Assembly: GCF_023072595.1 (NCBI RefSeq)
Contig: NZ_JALLGK010000004.1
Span: 186,001-250,000 of the forward strand
Length of the DNA: 64,000 nucleotides
Direction of reading: 5' to 3'
From: Streptomyces sp. XM4193
GTDB taxonomy: Bacteria; Actinomycetota; Actinomycetes; Streptomycetales; Streptomycetaceae
A program made the position numbers and the translations under genes. Positions 1 through 10,385 of this stretch are shown here, one piece after another. The stretch's first letter is position 1. Each line of letters starts with the position of its first letter. The notes under the pieces were generated by a model that was given only the letters and a program-made list of their open reading frames with translations, was not told the origin of the DNA and ran no database searches.

Positions 1-333
1 ATGAAGCCTGACGCACTGAGAGGGCACCTCGACGCCCTGATCCTCGCGGTCCTGGAGAAGGAATCCCTGCACGGCTATGCCGTCATGCAGGCACTCCAGG
101 TCAGCAGCGGGGGAGCGCTGGATCTTCCGACCGGATCGCTCTACCCCGCCCTGCGCCGGCTCGAGCGGGCCGGATATCTCCAGAGCGAGTGGCTCCAGGT
201 GGCCGGGCGCAAGCGCCGCACGTACTCGCTGACGAAGGCGGGACGGCAGGCGCTGGTCACCGAGCGATCGGAGTGGAGGGACTTCGCCGCTGTGGTGGAG
301 GGCGTGCTGCGTCCCGGTACATCCTCCACCTGA
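1..333 (+). CDS. PadR-family transcriptional regulator
   Basis: A 110-residue protein that is essentially one PadR winged-helix domain (about residues 8-80), with the family signatures LHGYAVMQAL, TGSLYPALRRLE and GRKRRTYSLT. PadR proteins are dimeric repressors that often answer to small molecules or envelope stress. The ATG is the first base of the window, so a ribosome-binding site cannot be checked. The length and the in-phase family start suggest the gene is complete, although a longer upstream start is not excluded. The next gene, a small membrane protein, is convergent. PadR genes often sit beside HAAS-type membrane proteins, usually in one operon, so the opposed orientation is unusual. 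Its targets are unknown. Confidence 0.9.
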   Translation: MKPDALRGHLDALILAVLEKESLHGYAVMQALQVSSGGALDLPTGSLYPALRRLERAGYLQSEWLQVAGRKRRTYSLTKAGRQALVTERSEWRDFAAVVEGVLRPGTSST

Positions 334-457
334 CGGGGAGCACCTGTGGCGCCGGTGCGTCCGCCGGCTCCGCGTCGTGCCCGCCCTCGCGGGCGGCGCG
401 GTCAACCGGCGGTGCCCGCTGCGGAGTTGGTGCTGCGGGCGGTCTGCCGGACGTGCG

Positions 458-1099
458 TCAGGCTGCGCCGAGGCAGCGCCGCCCCGAGAGGCCAATACCC
501 GCCAGCGGGACGCCGAGTACGAGCAGCGTGACCGGCAGCCCGGTGAGGCTCAGCAATGAGTCGGCCGCGGAGTTCCCCAGCGTCATCAGCACGCCGAGGA
601 CGGCGAACACGGCACATACGGTGAAGGCGAAGAAGCCCGTGATGCGGGCGACCAGCCGCCGGGCGCCGAGGTAGCGCACGCCCACCCCCGCCGCGAGCAG
701 CACGCCGACTCCGACCGCGATGGCGATGCCGCCGGACCATCGAACAGCCGCTTCGGCCGCTTCGAGGGCCCGGCTGCTGCCCTGGTGGGTGCCGGCGCCG
801 CCTAGCACCTGGAGCACCCACCACACCACCGGCTGAAGGATCATCACCGCACAGATCAGGATCGCGGTGCGGCGCCCCTGGGCGAGGCCCAGCTCGGTCT
901 GGTACTCCGACGCGATCTCCCGCACCGTGCCGAACTCCTCGACCGCGCTCCGCTCGGCCTGCTGCCGCGGTCGGCCGTCCTCCTCGTAGGCGTCCGCCGC
1001 ATCGAGCAGCCCGTCGCGGGCCTCGGCGATTAGGTCGGCCTTGGCCGCCCGCGGGCCGCGCAGCGCGCGGTCCAGCTCGGCGACGTATGCGTCAATCAC
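458..1099 (-). CDS. small membrane protein with HAAS/DUF1700-like N-terminus
   Basis: A 214-residue protein from a GTG start preceded by AGGGGGACAG. A longer in-frame start exists, but its extra residues are arginine-rich and not protein-like. Residues 1-65 are soluble and alpha-helical (YVAELDRALRGPRAAKADLI, then AEARDGLLDAADAYEEDG and FGTVREIASEYQTEL), as in HAAS/DUF1700 domains that partner PadR regulators. About four hydrophobic segments follow, consistent with an inner-membrane protein. The function is unknown; by family association it may relay an envelope signal to the neighbouring PadR protein, which is inference. The two genes end about 125 bp apart on opposite strands. Confidence 0.75.
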   Translation of the reverse strand: MIDAYVAELDRALRGPRAAKADLIAEARDGLLDAADAYEEDGRPRQQAERSAVEEFGTVREIASEYQTELGLAQGRRTAILICAVMILQPVVWWVLQVLGGAGTHQGSSRALEAAEAAVRWSGGIAIAVGVGVLLAAGVGVRYLGARRLVARITGFFAFTVCAVFAVLGVLMTLGNSAADSLLSLTGLPVTLLVLGVPLAGIGLSGRRCLGAA

Positions 1100-1152
1100 C
1101 TGTCCCCCTGGAACGGATCTCCGGGCCGTGTGCGGTCGTCCGAACCTGATCC

Positions 1153-1158
1153 AGTATA
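1153..1158 (-). promoter_or_regulatory. candidate -10 element of the membrane-protein gene
   Basis: Read on the minus strand this is TATACT, matching the TANNNT -10 consensus, 53 bp upstream of the GTG start. No clear TTGAC-like -35 was seen at the usual distance. Confidence 0.3.
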
Positions 1159-1243
1159 GGGATCGGAGGCGAGGCCGGACTCCTGATGAACCCCGACATC
1201 TCCCTGAACTCCCGTCCGCAGGCCTGAAGCCCCGGACACGCCA

Positions 1244-1291
1244 CCGCACCCCGTCCGAACCCGCAGCAACTGAGGGTCGGACGGGGTGCGG
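1244..1291 (-). terminator. terminator of the XRE-MurA gene
   Basis: A perfect 15-bp inverted repeat (1244-1258 and 277-291 of the same kilobase) encloses an 18-nt loop, 14 bp beyond the stop codon of the minus-strand gene. There is no long U tract, which is normal for Streptomyces terminators. Confidence 0.7.
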
Positions 1292-1304
1292 CAGAGCTCG
1301 CGGC

Positions 1305-2834
1305 TCAGATGTCGCGGAAGATCTCGATCTGGGCGCCGACGGAGTTGAGGCGTTCGGCGAGTTCCTCGTAGCCGCGGTTGATGACGTAGACGTTGCGCAG
1401 TACGGAGGTGCCCTCGGCGCCCATCATCGCCAGCAGTACGACGACGGCGGGGCGCAGTGCGGGTGGGCACATCATTTCGGCGGCGCGCCAGCGGGTCGGG
1501 CCCTCCACCAGTACGCGGTGGGGGTCGAGCAGTTGGAGTCTGCCGCCGAGGCGGTTGAGGTCGGTGAGGTAGATGGCGCGGTTGTCGTAGACCCAGTCGT
1601 GGATCAGGGTCGAACCGTGTGCCGAGGCCGCGATGGCGGCGAAGAACGGCACGTTGTCGATGTTGAGTCCGGGGAACGGCATCGGGTGGATCTTGTCGAT
1701 CGGCGCCTCGAGCTTGGAGGGCCGCACGGTCAGGTCCACCAGCCGTGTACGGCCGTTGTCGGCGGGGTACTCGGCGGTGCGGTCGTGGTCCAGGCCCATC
1801 GCCTCCAGGACCGCCAGCTCCACCTCCAGGAACTCCACCGGTACGCGGCGCACGGTGAGTTCGGACTCGGTGACCACTGCGGCGGTCAGCAGGCTCATCG
1901 CCTCGACCGGGTCCTCGGAGGGGGAGTAGTCGACGTCCACGTCGATCTGGGCGCGGCCGTGCACCGTCAGGGTCGTGGAGCCGACGCCCTCGACCCGGAC
2001 ACCCAGCTCCTCCAGGAAGAAGCACAGGTCCTGGACCATGTAGTTGGAGGAGGCGTTGCGGATGATCGTCACGCCCTCGCTCCTGGCTGCCGCCAGCAGG
2101 GCGTTCTCGGTGACGGTGTCGCCGCGCTCGGTCAGCACGATCGGGCGGTCGGGCTTGACCGAGCGGTCCACCACGGCGTGGTACATCCCGTCGGTCGCGG
2201 TGACCTCCAGGCCGAAGCGGCGCAGCGCCTGCATGTGCGGCTCGACGGTGCGGGTGCCCAGATCGCAGCCGCCGGCGTAGGGGATGCGGAAGCGGTCGAC
2301 GCGGTGCAGCAGCGGACCCATGAACATGATGATCGAGCGGGTGCGGCGTGCGGCGTCCGCGTCCATGCCGGCCAGGTCGACCTCGGCGGGCGGGAGGATC
2401 TCGAGGTCTGCGCCGTCGTTGATCCAACGAGTGCGCACACCGATGGAGTTGAGCACCTCCAGGAGTCGGAAGACCTCCTCGATCCTGGCGGCGCGGCGCA
2501 GCACGGTGCGCCCCTTGTTCAGCAGGGAGGCGCACAGCAGGGCGACGCAGGCGTTCTTGCTCGTCTTGACGTCGATGGAGCCGGACAGGCGCCTGCGCCC
2601 CACGACCCTCAGGTGCATCGGGCCGGAGTAGCCCAGAGAGACGATCTCGCTGTCGAGGGCTTCACCGATTCGGGCGATCATCTCAAGGCTGATGTTTTGA
2701 TTGCCGCGCTCGATGCGATTCACCGCGCTCTGGCTGGTGTTCAACGCTTCCGCGAGGTGGCTCTGCGTCCAACCCCGGTGCTGGCGGGCGTCCCTGATGA
2801 GTCGTCCGATGCGGGCCAGGTAGTCATCGCTCAT
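1305..2834 (-). CDS. XRE helix-turn-helix domain fused to a divergent MurA (EPSP-type) domain
   Basis: A 509-residue two-domain protein. Residues 1-68 form an XRE/Cro helix-turn-helix (RQHRGWTQSHLAEALNTSQS, AVNRIERG). Residues 75-509 form a UDP-GlcNAc enolpyruvyl transferase fold. Compared with E. coli MurA from memory, Lys22/Asn23 correspond to K93/N94, the loop Cys115 to C190 (GGCDLGTR), Arg120 to R195 and Arg397 to R419 (DNRAIYL). The conserved FPTD segment that carries catalytic Asp305 reads FPGL here (387-390), so the base is missing. Canonical MurA makes the first peptidoglycan precursor; this copy may be weakly active or a sensor of UDP-GlcNAc. No Shine-Dalgarno sequence precedes the ATG, and a -10 sits 7 nt upstream, suggesting a leaderless mRNA. 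The S. coelicolor counterpart is usually called murA2. Confidence 0.9.
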   Translation of the reverse strand: MSDDYLARIGRLIRDARQHRGWTQSHLAEALNTSQSAVNRIERGNQNISLEMIARIGEALDSEIVSLGYSGPMHLRVVGRRRLSGSIDVKTSKNACVALLCASLLNKGRTVLRRAARIEEVFRLLEVLNSIGVRTRWINDGADLEILPPAEVDLAGMDADAARRTRSIIMFMGPLLHRVDRFRIPYAGGCDLGTRTVEPHMQALRRFGLEVTATDGMYHAVVDRSVKPDRPIVLTERGDTVTENALLAAARSEGVTIIRNASSNYMVQDLCFFLEELGVRVEGVGSTTLTVHGRAQIDVDVDYSPSEDPVEAMSLLTAAVVTESELTVRRVPVEFLEVELAVLEAMGLDHDRTAEYPADNGRTRLVDLTVRPSKLEAPIDKIHPMPFPGLNIDNVPFFAAIAASAHGSTLIHDWVYDNRAIYLTDLNRLGGRLQLLDPHRVLVEGPTRWRAAEMMCPPALRPAVVVLLAMMGAEGTSVLRNVYVINRGYEELAERLNSVGAQIEIFRDI

Positions 2835-2841
2835 GCGTGCG

Positions 2842-2862
2842 ACCTTATCTCAGATATGAGAT
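2842..2862 (-). promoter_or_regulatory. leaderless promoter -10 and overlapping palindrome of the XRE-MurA gene
   Basis: On the minus strand the hexamer TAAGGT (2842-2847) ends 7 nt before the ATG, as in leaderless Streptomyces genes. It abuts and overlaps by one base the perfect palindrome ATCTCA-GATA-TGAGAT (2847-2862), which would lie in the promoter spacer. The palindrome has the form ATCTC-N6-GAGAT, also found upstream of acnA. Autorepression by the XRE domain is a plausible inference. Confidence 0.5.
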
Positions 2863-2916
2863 GTCGACGACTTGGGCACGGCCGTACGGGGGAGGGGTCG
2901 GCTTGGTGGTGCGCTC

Positions 2917-2956
2917 TTGGCTGTGCGCCTATTGTTCTAGTAGTGTGCAAACAATA
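2917..2956 (+). promoter_or_regulatory. promoter and candidate operator of the membrane protein-GntR operon
   Basis: TTGGCT (2917-2922) and TAGTGT (2941-2946) are spaced 18 bp and resemble a housekeeping promoter. The palindrome TATTGTT-N13-AACAATA (2930-2936 and 2950-2956) brackets the -10. Because the operon encodes its own GntR regulator, this is the first place to look for its operator. A strong ribosome-binding site, GGGGAGG, follows. Confidence 0.4.
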
Positions 2957-2972
2957 AACGGGGAGGTGCACC

Positions 2973-3935
2973 ATGGATCACGACACTCGGCTGCGGCGCG
3001 CAGCGGTGCTCGTACTGCCCTACGCGGCCATCGCGCTCGTGTACGGCACGCTGTTCGCGATGTGGAGCGGGCGGCTGCCCGAGGAGGTGGCCATCCACTT
3101 CAACGGCATGACGGCCGACGGGTACAGCTCGCAGGCGGGGATGGTCTGGCCGGCGCTGGCTGTGCTGGTCGGAATGGGGGCGCTGTTCGGCGCGATGCAG
3201 TACTTCGGTCGGATGCCGCTGGAGGCCCGGCGCCTGGTCTACCCGGTCTCCTACGGCTGTGCGGCGCTCATGGGTTATCTGTTCATCGGCACCCTCGTGC
3301 TCCAGCTCGACCTGGAGAGCGCCCGCGGGGTCGCACTGTCGGGTCGGCACATGGTGGCCGGGGCGGTGGTCGTCCTGCTGGCCGGCTTCATCGGGTTCCG
3401 TCTCGCCGCCCTCGGCCCGCAGGACCCCGCACCCGAGCCCGGTGAGCGTTCGGGGGTTGCGCCGCGACTGTCGATGAGTCCCGGCCAGCAGGCGAGTTGG
3501 ACGCGCACGGTCGGCACCACGGGCCTCGGGCTGCTGGTCGTCGGTTCGGTGCTGCTCGCCGCGGTGCTGGCCGCTGCCCTCGGCGCCTGGTTGGCGGCGC
3601 TGCCCTCGCTGCTGTTCGGGCTGCTGCCGCTGGCCTTCCTGTCTCTGCGGGTCACCGTCGACCGTCGGGGTGTGCGCATCGGTTCCGGCGTGCTGGCGGG
3701 GGTCGGGAAGACGATTCCGCTGGAGCGGATCGAGGGTGCGCGCAGTCAGCGGATCTCGCCGATGAAGGACTTCCAGGGCTGGGGCTACCGGGTCAGGGCC
3801 GGGCGGAGCGGTCTGGTCACGCGGGCGGGGGAGGCGCTCACCGTGGAGCTGGTGGGCGGCCGGGAGTTCGTGGTCACGGTCGACGACTCGCGGACCGCGG
3901 CGGCGCTGCTCAACACCCTCGTCGACGGCAAGTAA
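2973..3935 (+). CDS. DUF1648-type membrane protein with C-terminal PH-like domain
   Basis: A 320-residue membrane protein. The N-terminal half has DUF1648 features: a first transmembrane segment (AAVLVLPYAAIALVYGTLF), then the motif LPEEVAIHFNGMTADGYSS and further transmembrane segments. A second hydrophobic pair lies near residues 180-220. The last 110 residues (VTVDRRGVRIGSG, then IPLERIEGARSQ) resemble bacterial PH-like domains. The ATG is preceded by GGGGAGG. The gene is followed after 32 bp by a YtrA-subfamily GntR gene, an arrangement seen in several Gram-positive envelope-stress or antibiotic-response operons. The biochemical role is unknown. Confidence 0.8.
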   Translation: MDHDTRLRRAAVLVLPYAAIALVYGTLFAMWSGRLPEEVAIHFNGMTADGYSSQAGMVWPALAVLVGMGALFGAMQYFGRMPLEARRLVYPVSYGCAALMGYLFIGTLVLQLDLESARGVALSGRHMVAGAVVVLLAGFIGFRLAALGPQDPAPEPGERSGVAPRLSMSPGQQASWTRTVGTTGLGLLVVGSVLLAAVLAAALGAWLAALPSLLFGLLPLAFLSLRVTVDRRGVRIGSGVLAGVGKTIPLERIEGARSQRISPMKDFQGWGYRVRAGRSGLVTRAGEALTVELVGGREFVVTVDDSRTAAALLNTLVDGK

Positions 3936-3967
3936 CCGGACGCCCGGGAGTATCGGACAATACCGAC

Positions 3968-4327
3968 GTGCTCTTCCGAATCGATCCCGCCGCGACGCAG
4001 CCGCTCAGCGATCAGATCGCCTCCTGTGTGCGCGGAGCCATCGCCGACGGCGGCGTCGCGCGAGGCGAACGGCTGCCCGCGGCCAGGGAGTTGGCCGAAT
4101 CGCTCGGAGTCAACATGCACACCGTGCTGCGCGGCTACCAGCGGCTGCGCGAGGAGGGTCTGATTGAGCTGCGCCGGGGGAGGGGTGCGGTCGTCAGTGG
4201 CGGAGCCGATCCGGCGGCCCAGGCCCAGTTGGTGCGCACCGTGCAGCAACTGGTCGACGAGGCGCGGGTGTTGGGCCTGAGTGACCAACAGGTCCTGGAC
4301 CTCGTCCGCAGTGGACTCGCACACTGA
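3968..4327 (+). CDS. GntR-family (YtrA subfamily) transcriptional regulator
   Basis: A 119-residue protein with an N-terminal GntR winged helix (PLSDQIASCVRGAIADGGVA, LPAARELAESLGVNMHTVLR, YQRLREEGLIELRRGRGAVV) and only a short C-terminal dimerisation helix pair, the hallmark of the YtrA subfamily. The GTG start is chosen because the domain begins at once. Upstream in-frame codons offer no other start near the stop of the preceding gene, and the only Shine-Dalgarno-like sequence is about 17 bp away, so translation may depend on coupling. It probably autoregulates the operon it shares with the DUF1648 protein. No effector can be read from the sequence. Confidence 0.88.
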   Translation: MLFRIDPAATQPLSDQIASCVRGAIADGGVARGERLPAARELAESLGVNMHTVLRGYQRLREEGLIELRRGRGAVVSGGADPAAQAQLVRTVQQLVDEARVLGLSDQQVLDLVRSGLAH

Positions 4328-4572
4328 AACCCGTCCGTCGCCGGTCCGGAGCCCGCGGAGGCTTCTTCGCCCGCCGGCCCGGTGCTCGTGCGGCGCCCCG
4401 GCCGTCCGCGGACTCGGGCGCGCGAGAACCCCGGACCCGTGCGCGGCCCGGGAACTCGCACGCCGGTCGTTGCGTTCCGGCAACAACCGGGCGAGCACGG
4501 CGACGCCCCCGCTGCGGGTGGCGATGCGCTTGATCGGCGGGGGTGCGGCATCACCATGGGGTGGCGATGTAC
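4328..4572. other. intergenic region upstream of the acnA promoter, no gene seen
   Basis: The first 245 bp after the GntR gene are GC-rich and contain only short overlapping reading frames without ribosome-binding sites. No convincing terminator or repeat was seen. The regulatory elements listed next begin at 4573. Confidence 0.5.
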
Positions 4573-4596
4573 TAGAGTTATCTCGACATCGAGATA
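4573..4596 (+). promoter_or_regulatory. acnA -10-like hexamer and adjacent palindrome
   Basis: TAGAGT (4573-4578) fits a -10 element and is followed immediately by TATCTCGA-CA-TCGAGATA (4579-4596), a perfect 8-bp inverted repeat. Its core, ATCTC-N6-GAGAT, is the same as in the promoter of the XRE-MurA gene next door. A protein bound here would block transcription start. No good -35 was found, so the promoter assignment is weaker than the palindrome. Confidence 0.5.
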
Positions 4597-4628
4597 TCTG
4601 CCGAAGGGCGTACCGCCGCCACGATTAC

Positions 4629-7443
<2,815 letters not shown>

Positions 7444-7489
7444 GCGCCCAGCGGGGGCGGTTGTCGAGGCTGCCCCCGATAGCACAGCT

Positions 7490-7526
7490 CAGGGCCGTAT
7501 TCCGCACTTCGCGGAATACGGCCCTG
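7490..7526 (+). terminator. acnA terminator
   Basis: A perfect 16-bp inverted repeat (7490-7505 and 7511-7526) with loop ACTTC, beginning about 50 bp after the stop codon. It is the strongest hairpin in this part of the window. Confidence 0.85.
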
Positions 7527-7601
7527 ACTCGTCCTGCCGCAGGTCTCAACTCGGGAAAGATGCCCGTCCGAGTGCTCATTCGATCTTGCCCAGTACAGTC
7601 G

Positions 7602-7617
7602 AGTGGACTATACCTAT
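7602..7617 (+). promoter_or_regulatory. candidate DasR-responsive element upstream of the aminosugar importer
   Basis: AGTGGACTATACCTAT matches 12 of 16 positions of the dre consensus as I recall it, AGTGGTCTAGACCACT. DasR is the Streptomyces GntR repressor of chitin and N-acetylglucosamine uptake. The site is about 155 bp upstream of the binding-protein gene, whose family imports N-acetylglucosamine or chitobiose. Confidence 0.45.
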
Positions 7618-7772
7618 CGGAACTCGGAACGCCGTGTGTGCCGAGCAGGCGGCTCCCGACATAAACGATCCGAGCTTCAACCGACAGCGGTGTCGGACCC
7701 CTTCGCCATTTCTTGGCGCCGACGGGCGACCGCAGCACCGCCAGAGTCCTGTGAGAAGGCGAGGACTTGAGC

Positions 7773-9188
7773 ATGGGAACCGAGGTCAACCGTCGCGACC
7801 TGATCAAGCGGTCAGCCGCCGCCGGTGCGCTCGCGCTGCCGGCGATGGGAGTGCTGTCGTCCTGTGCCACCGGCGGTGGCAGCGACAGCGACAAGGTCGA
7901 GAAGGGCGAGAAGAGCGCCAAGAACCCGCTTGAGGTCAATGAGAAGGCCGGGCTCTCGGTCGTCATCTTCAACGGCGGTTACGGCGACGAGTACGCCACC
8001 GACGCGCACAAGGTCTACGAGCGCAGCTTCGGCAAGGTCAAGCACGAGCGGACGCAGAAGATCCGCACCAGGATGCAGCCCCTGCTGGTCAAGGGGAATC
8101 CGCCGGACGTCATCAACAACTCCGGTGCGGAGCAGATGGACGTCGCGAGTCTCATCTCCAAGGACCAGGTCGCAGACCTGACTCCGCTCCTGGACGCCCC
8201 CTCGCTGGACGACCCGGACAAGAAGGTACGCGACACCCTGCTGCCGGGGACCATCGAGAAGGGTCAGTTCGGCGGCAAGGAGGTGTACCACTTCAACTAC
8301 TCGTACACCGTCTACGGCACCTGGTACTCCAAGCCGGCGCTGGAGAAGCTCGAGGTCGAGTACCCCAAGACGTGGGACGAGATGCTCGCGGTCTGCGCCA
8401 AGGCCAAGAAGGAGGGGATCGCGGGCTGGACGTACGCCGGCAAGCACCCCTACTACTTCGCCTTCACGCTCTACCCGTTCATCGCCAAGATCGGCGGCGC
8501 CGACGTCATCAAGGCGATCGACAACCTGGAGCCGAACGCCTGGCGGCACGACGCCGTCAAGAAGGCGTTCGAGGCGTACCACGAGCTGTACGCCAAGGGC
8601 TACGTACTCAAGGGCACCCCGGGCATCGACCACATCCAGTCCCAGACCCAGTGGAACAAGGGCCGCGCGCTGTTCCTCCCGAACGGCTCCTGGGTGGAGA
8701 ACGAGACGAAGAAGACCACGCCGAAGGACTTCGGCATGGCCGTCGCGCCCTCGACCGGTCTCGACAAGTCCGACGCCATGCCCTTCGAGACGATCTGGGC
8801 CGAGGCCAGCGAGCCGTTCATGGTTCCGGCGCAGGCGAAGAACGTCGAGGGCGGCATGGAGTGGCTGCGGGTGATGCTCGGCAAGGAGTCCGCGCAGAAC
8901 TTCACCAAGCTCGTCTCGGCGCTCACCTGCGTCAAGGGCGCGGCGGACGGGATGGACCTGATGCCGGGTCTGACCGCCGCCAACGGCATGCACAAGGCGG
9001 CCGGCGAGAACATCATCGTTCCGCGCCTGCCCGACTGGCACATCGAGCTGCACAAGGACCGGATCGGCGGCACCATCGCCACCATGATGGCCGGCGACCT
9101 CTCGCCTGCCGAGGCCGTGAAGCAGTGTCAGCAGCACGCCGACCGGGCGGCCAAGGCCGACGGCGCAGACAAGTACAAGCACGCCTGA
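7773..9188 (+). CDS. ngcE: aminosugar ABC transporter substrate-binding lipoprotein
   Basis: A 471-residue extracellular solute-binding protein of the carbohydrate-importer type. The signal region NRRDLIKRSAAAGALALPAM has a twin-arginine motif and is followed by lipobox LSSC (C31), so it is probably Tat-exported and lipid-anchored. The ATG at 7773 is preferred over a TTG six bases earlier because GGCGAGG lies 8 bp upstream of it. The context (two matching permeases and no ATPase, with a ROK gene next) and the sequence type agree with NgcE of S. olivaceoviridis and S. coelicolor, which bind N-acetylglucosamine or N,N'-diacetylchitobiose. The ATPase is probably the shared MsiK, encoded elsewhere. 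The exact sugar is inferred. Confidence 0.85.
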   Translation: MGTEVNRRDLIKRSAAAGALALPAMGVLSSCATGGGSDSDKVEKGEKSAKNPLEVNEKAGLSVVIFNGGYGDEYATDAHKVYERSFGKVKHERTQKIRTRMQPLLVKGNPPDVINNSGAEQMDVASLISKDQVADLTPLLDAPSLDDPDKKVRDTLLPGTIEKGQFGGKEVYHFNYSYTVYGTWYSKPALEKLEVEYPKTWDEMLAVCAKAKKEGIAGWTYAGKHPYYFAFTLYPFIAKIGGADVIKAIDNLEPNAWRHDAVKKAFEAYHELYAKGYVLKGTPGIDHIQSQTQWNKGRALFLPNGSWVENETKKTTPKDFGMAVAPSTGLDKSDAMPFETIWAEASEPFMVPAQAKNVEGGMEWLRVMLGKESAQNFTKLVSALTCVKGAADGMDLMPGLTAANGMHKAAGENIIVPRLPDWHIELHKDRIGGTIATMMAGDLSPAEAVKQCQQHADRAAKADGADKYKHA

Positions 9189-9249
9189 TTCCGCGCCGTC
9201 GGGCGCGTGAGGAATCGGACGGACAAGTGATCCGCGCAGTGGTGAAGTG

Positions 9250-10365
9250 ATGAAGCGGGGCGGCATGAAGAACGACGTCCGCACAGTGGACGAGAGGTCC
9301 ACCGGCGGGACATCCGAGCGAAGTGGCGCAAAGGCCGGGGCACGCAGACCCGACCCTCTGCCGATCTCCCAGTGGCCGCTCTTCGCGAGCGCCTTCCTGC
9401 TCCCGCCCCGCTTCACACCACCGCGGGTGAAGAACGACCGGCGCTACCGGAGCCTGGACAAGTACCGGTTCGTGTTCTGGTTCCTGTCGATTCCGCTGGT
9501 GCTGTACGCCATCTTCGTCATCTCGCCGTTCTTCCAGGCGTTCTACTACTCCTTGACGGACTGGACGGGCTTCAGCTCGGACTTCTCCTTCGTCGGCCTG
9601 GACAACTACAGCCGGCTGATGGACGATCCGACGTTCTGGCAGTCGATGCGCAACAGCCTCTTCCTGCTGGTGGTGGCGCCGCTCGCGACCCTCGCCATGG
9701 GCCTGTTCTTCGCGTTCATGCTCCAGGCCGGCGGCCGGGGCAAGAAGAACGAAGCGGTCTCCGGCGTGACCGGGGCGAAGTTCTACAAGATCGTGTACTT
9801 CTTCCCCCAGGTCATCTCGGTCGCGATCATCGGTGTGGTCTGGGCGGCGATGTTCGACCCGATCACCGGCCCGCTCAACGAGGTTCTGCGGCTGGCCGGT
9901 CTCGACTCGCTGACCCAGAACTGGCTGGCCGACCCGAACATCGCACTGTGGTGCGTGCTGTTCGTGCTGTGCTGGATGTTCGTGGGCTTCTACGTCGTGC
10001 TGTTCTCCGCCGCGATGGGCGCCATCCCCAAGGAGATCTACGAGGCGGCGCTGCTGGACGGCGCCCGCCGGCCCACGACGTTCTTCCGGGTGACGCTGCC
10101 GCTGATCCGCGACACCGTGCACACCGGCTGGATCTACATGGGCATCCAGGCGTTGGACGCGTTCGCCATCGTGCACATCATGACCATCAACAAGGGCGGC
10201 CCGGGCGACTCGACGCTCGTCACCCCGGTCTACCTGTACAAGAAGGCGTTCGACTCCGGCGAAGCCGGCTACGCCACCGCGATCGGAGTGCTGCTGCTCC
10301 TGGTCACGATGGCCTTCTCGGTCGTGATGATGCTGTTCAGCCGTCGCGAGCGGATCGAGTACTGA
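9250..10365 (+). CDS. ngcF: aminosugar ABC transporter permease (MalF-type)
   Basis: A 371-residue inner-membrane permease with about six transmembrane helices and the EAA loop (EIYEAALLDGARRPTTFFRVTL), which contacts the ATPase. It pairs with the next permease to form the channel for the sugar delivered by the upstream lipoprotein. The start is uncertain: ATG 9250 and ATG 9265 are close, neither with a strong ribosome-binding site, and the family usually begins near DKYRFVFWFL, which would fit a GTG near 9427. The residues before that point are hydrophilic and low in complexity, so the true protein may be about 310 residues. It is in one operon with ngcE (about 60-bp gap) and ngcG. Confidence 0.87.
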   Translation: MKRGGMKNDVRTVDERSTGGTSERSGAKAGARRPDPLPISQWPLFASAFLLPPRFTPPRVKNDRRYRSLDKYRFVFWFLSIPLVLYAIFVISPFFQAFYYSLTDWTGFSSDFSFVGLDNYSRLMDDPTFWQSMRNSLFLLVVAPLATLAMGLFFAFMLQAGGRGKKNEAVSGVTGAKFYKIVYFFPQVISVAIIGVVWAAMFDPITGPLNEVLRLAGLDSLTQNWLADPNIALWCVLFVLCWMFVGFYVVLFSAAMGAIPKEIYEAALLDGARRPTTFFRVTLPLIRDTVHTGWIYMGIQALDAFAIVHIMTINKGGPGDSTLVTPVYLYKKAFDSGEAGYATAIGVLLLLVTMAFSVVMMLFSRRERIEY

Positions 10366-10385
10366 TGAGCGGGGAGAAGCACACC

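Noticed and set aside
1041..2957. Long plus-strand frame opposite the XRE-MurA gene
   Set aside because: Low-complexity His/Gly/Val translation, a reverse-strand shadow of a real gene.
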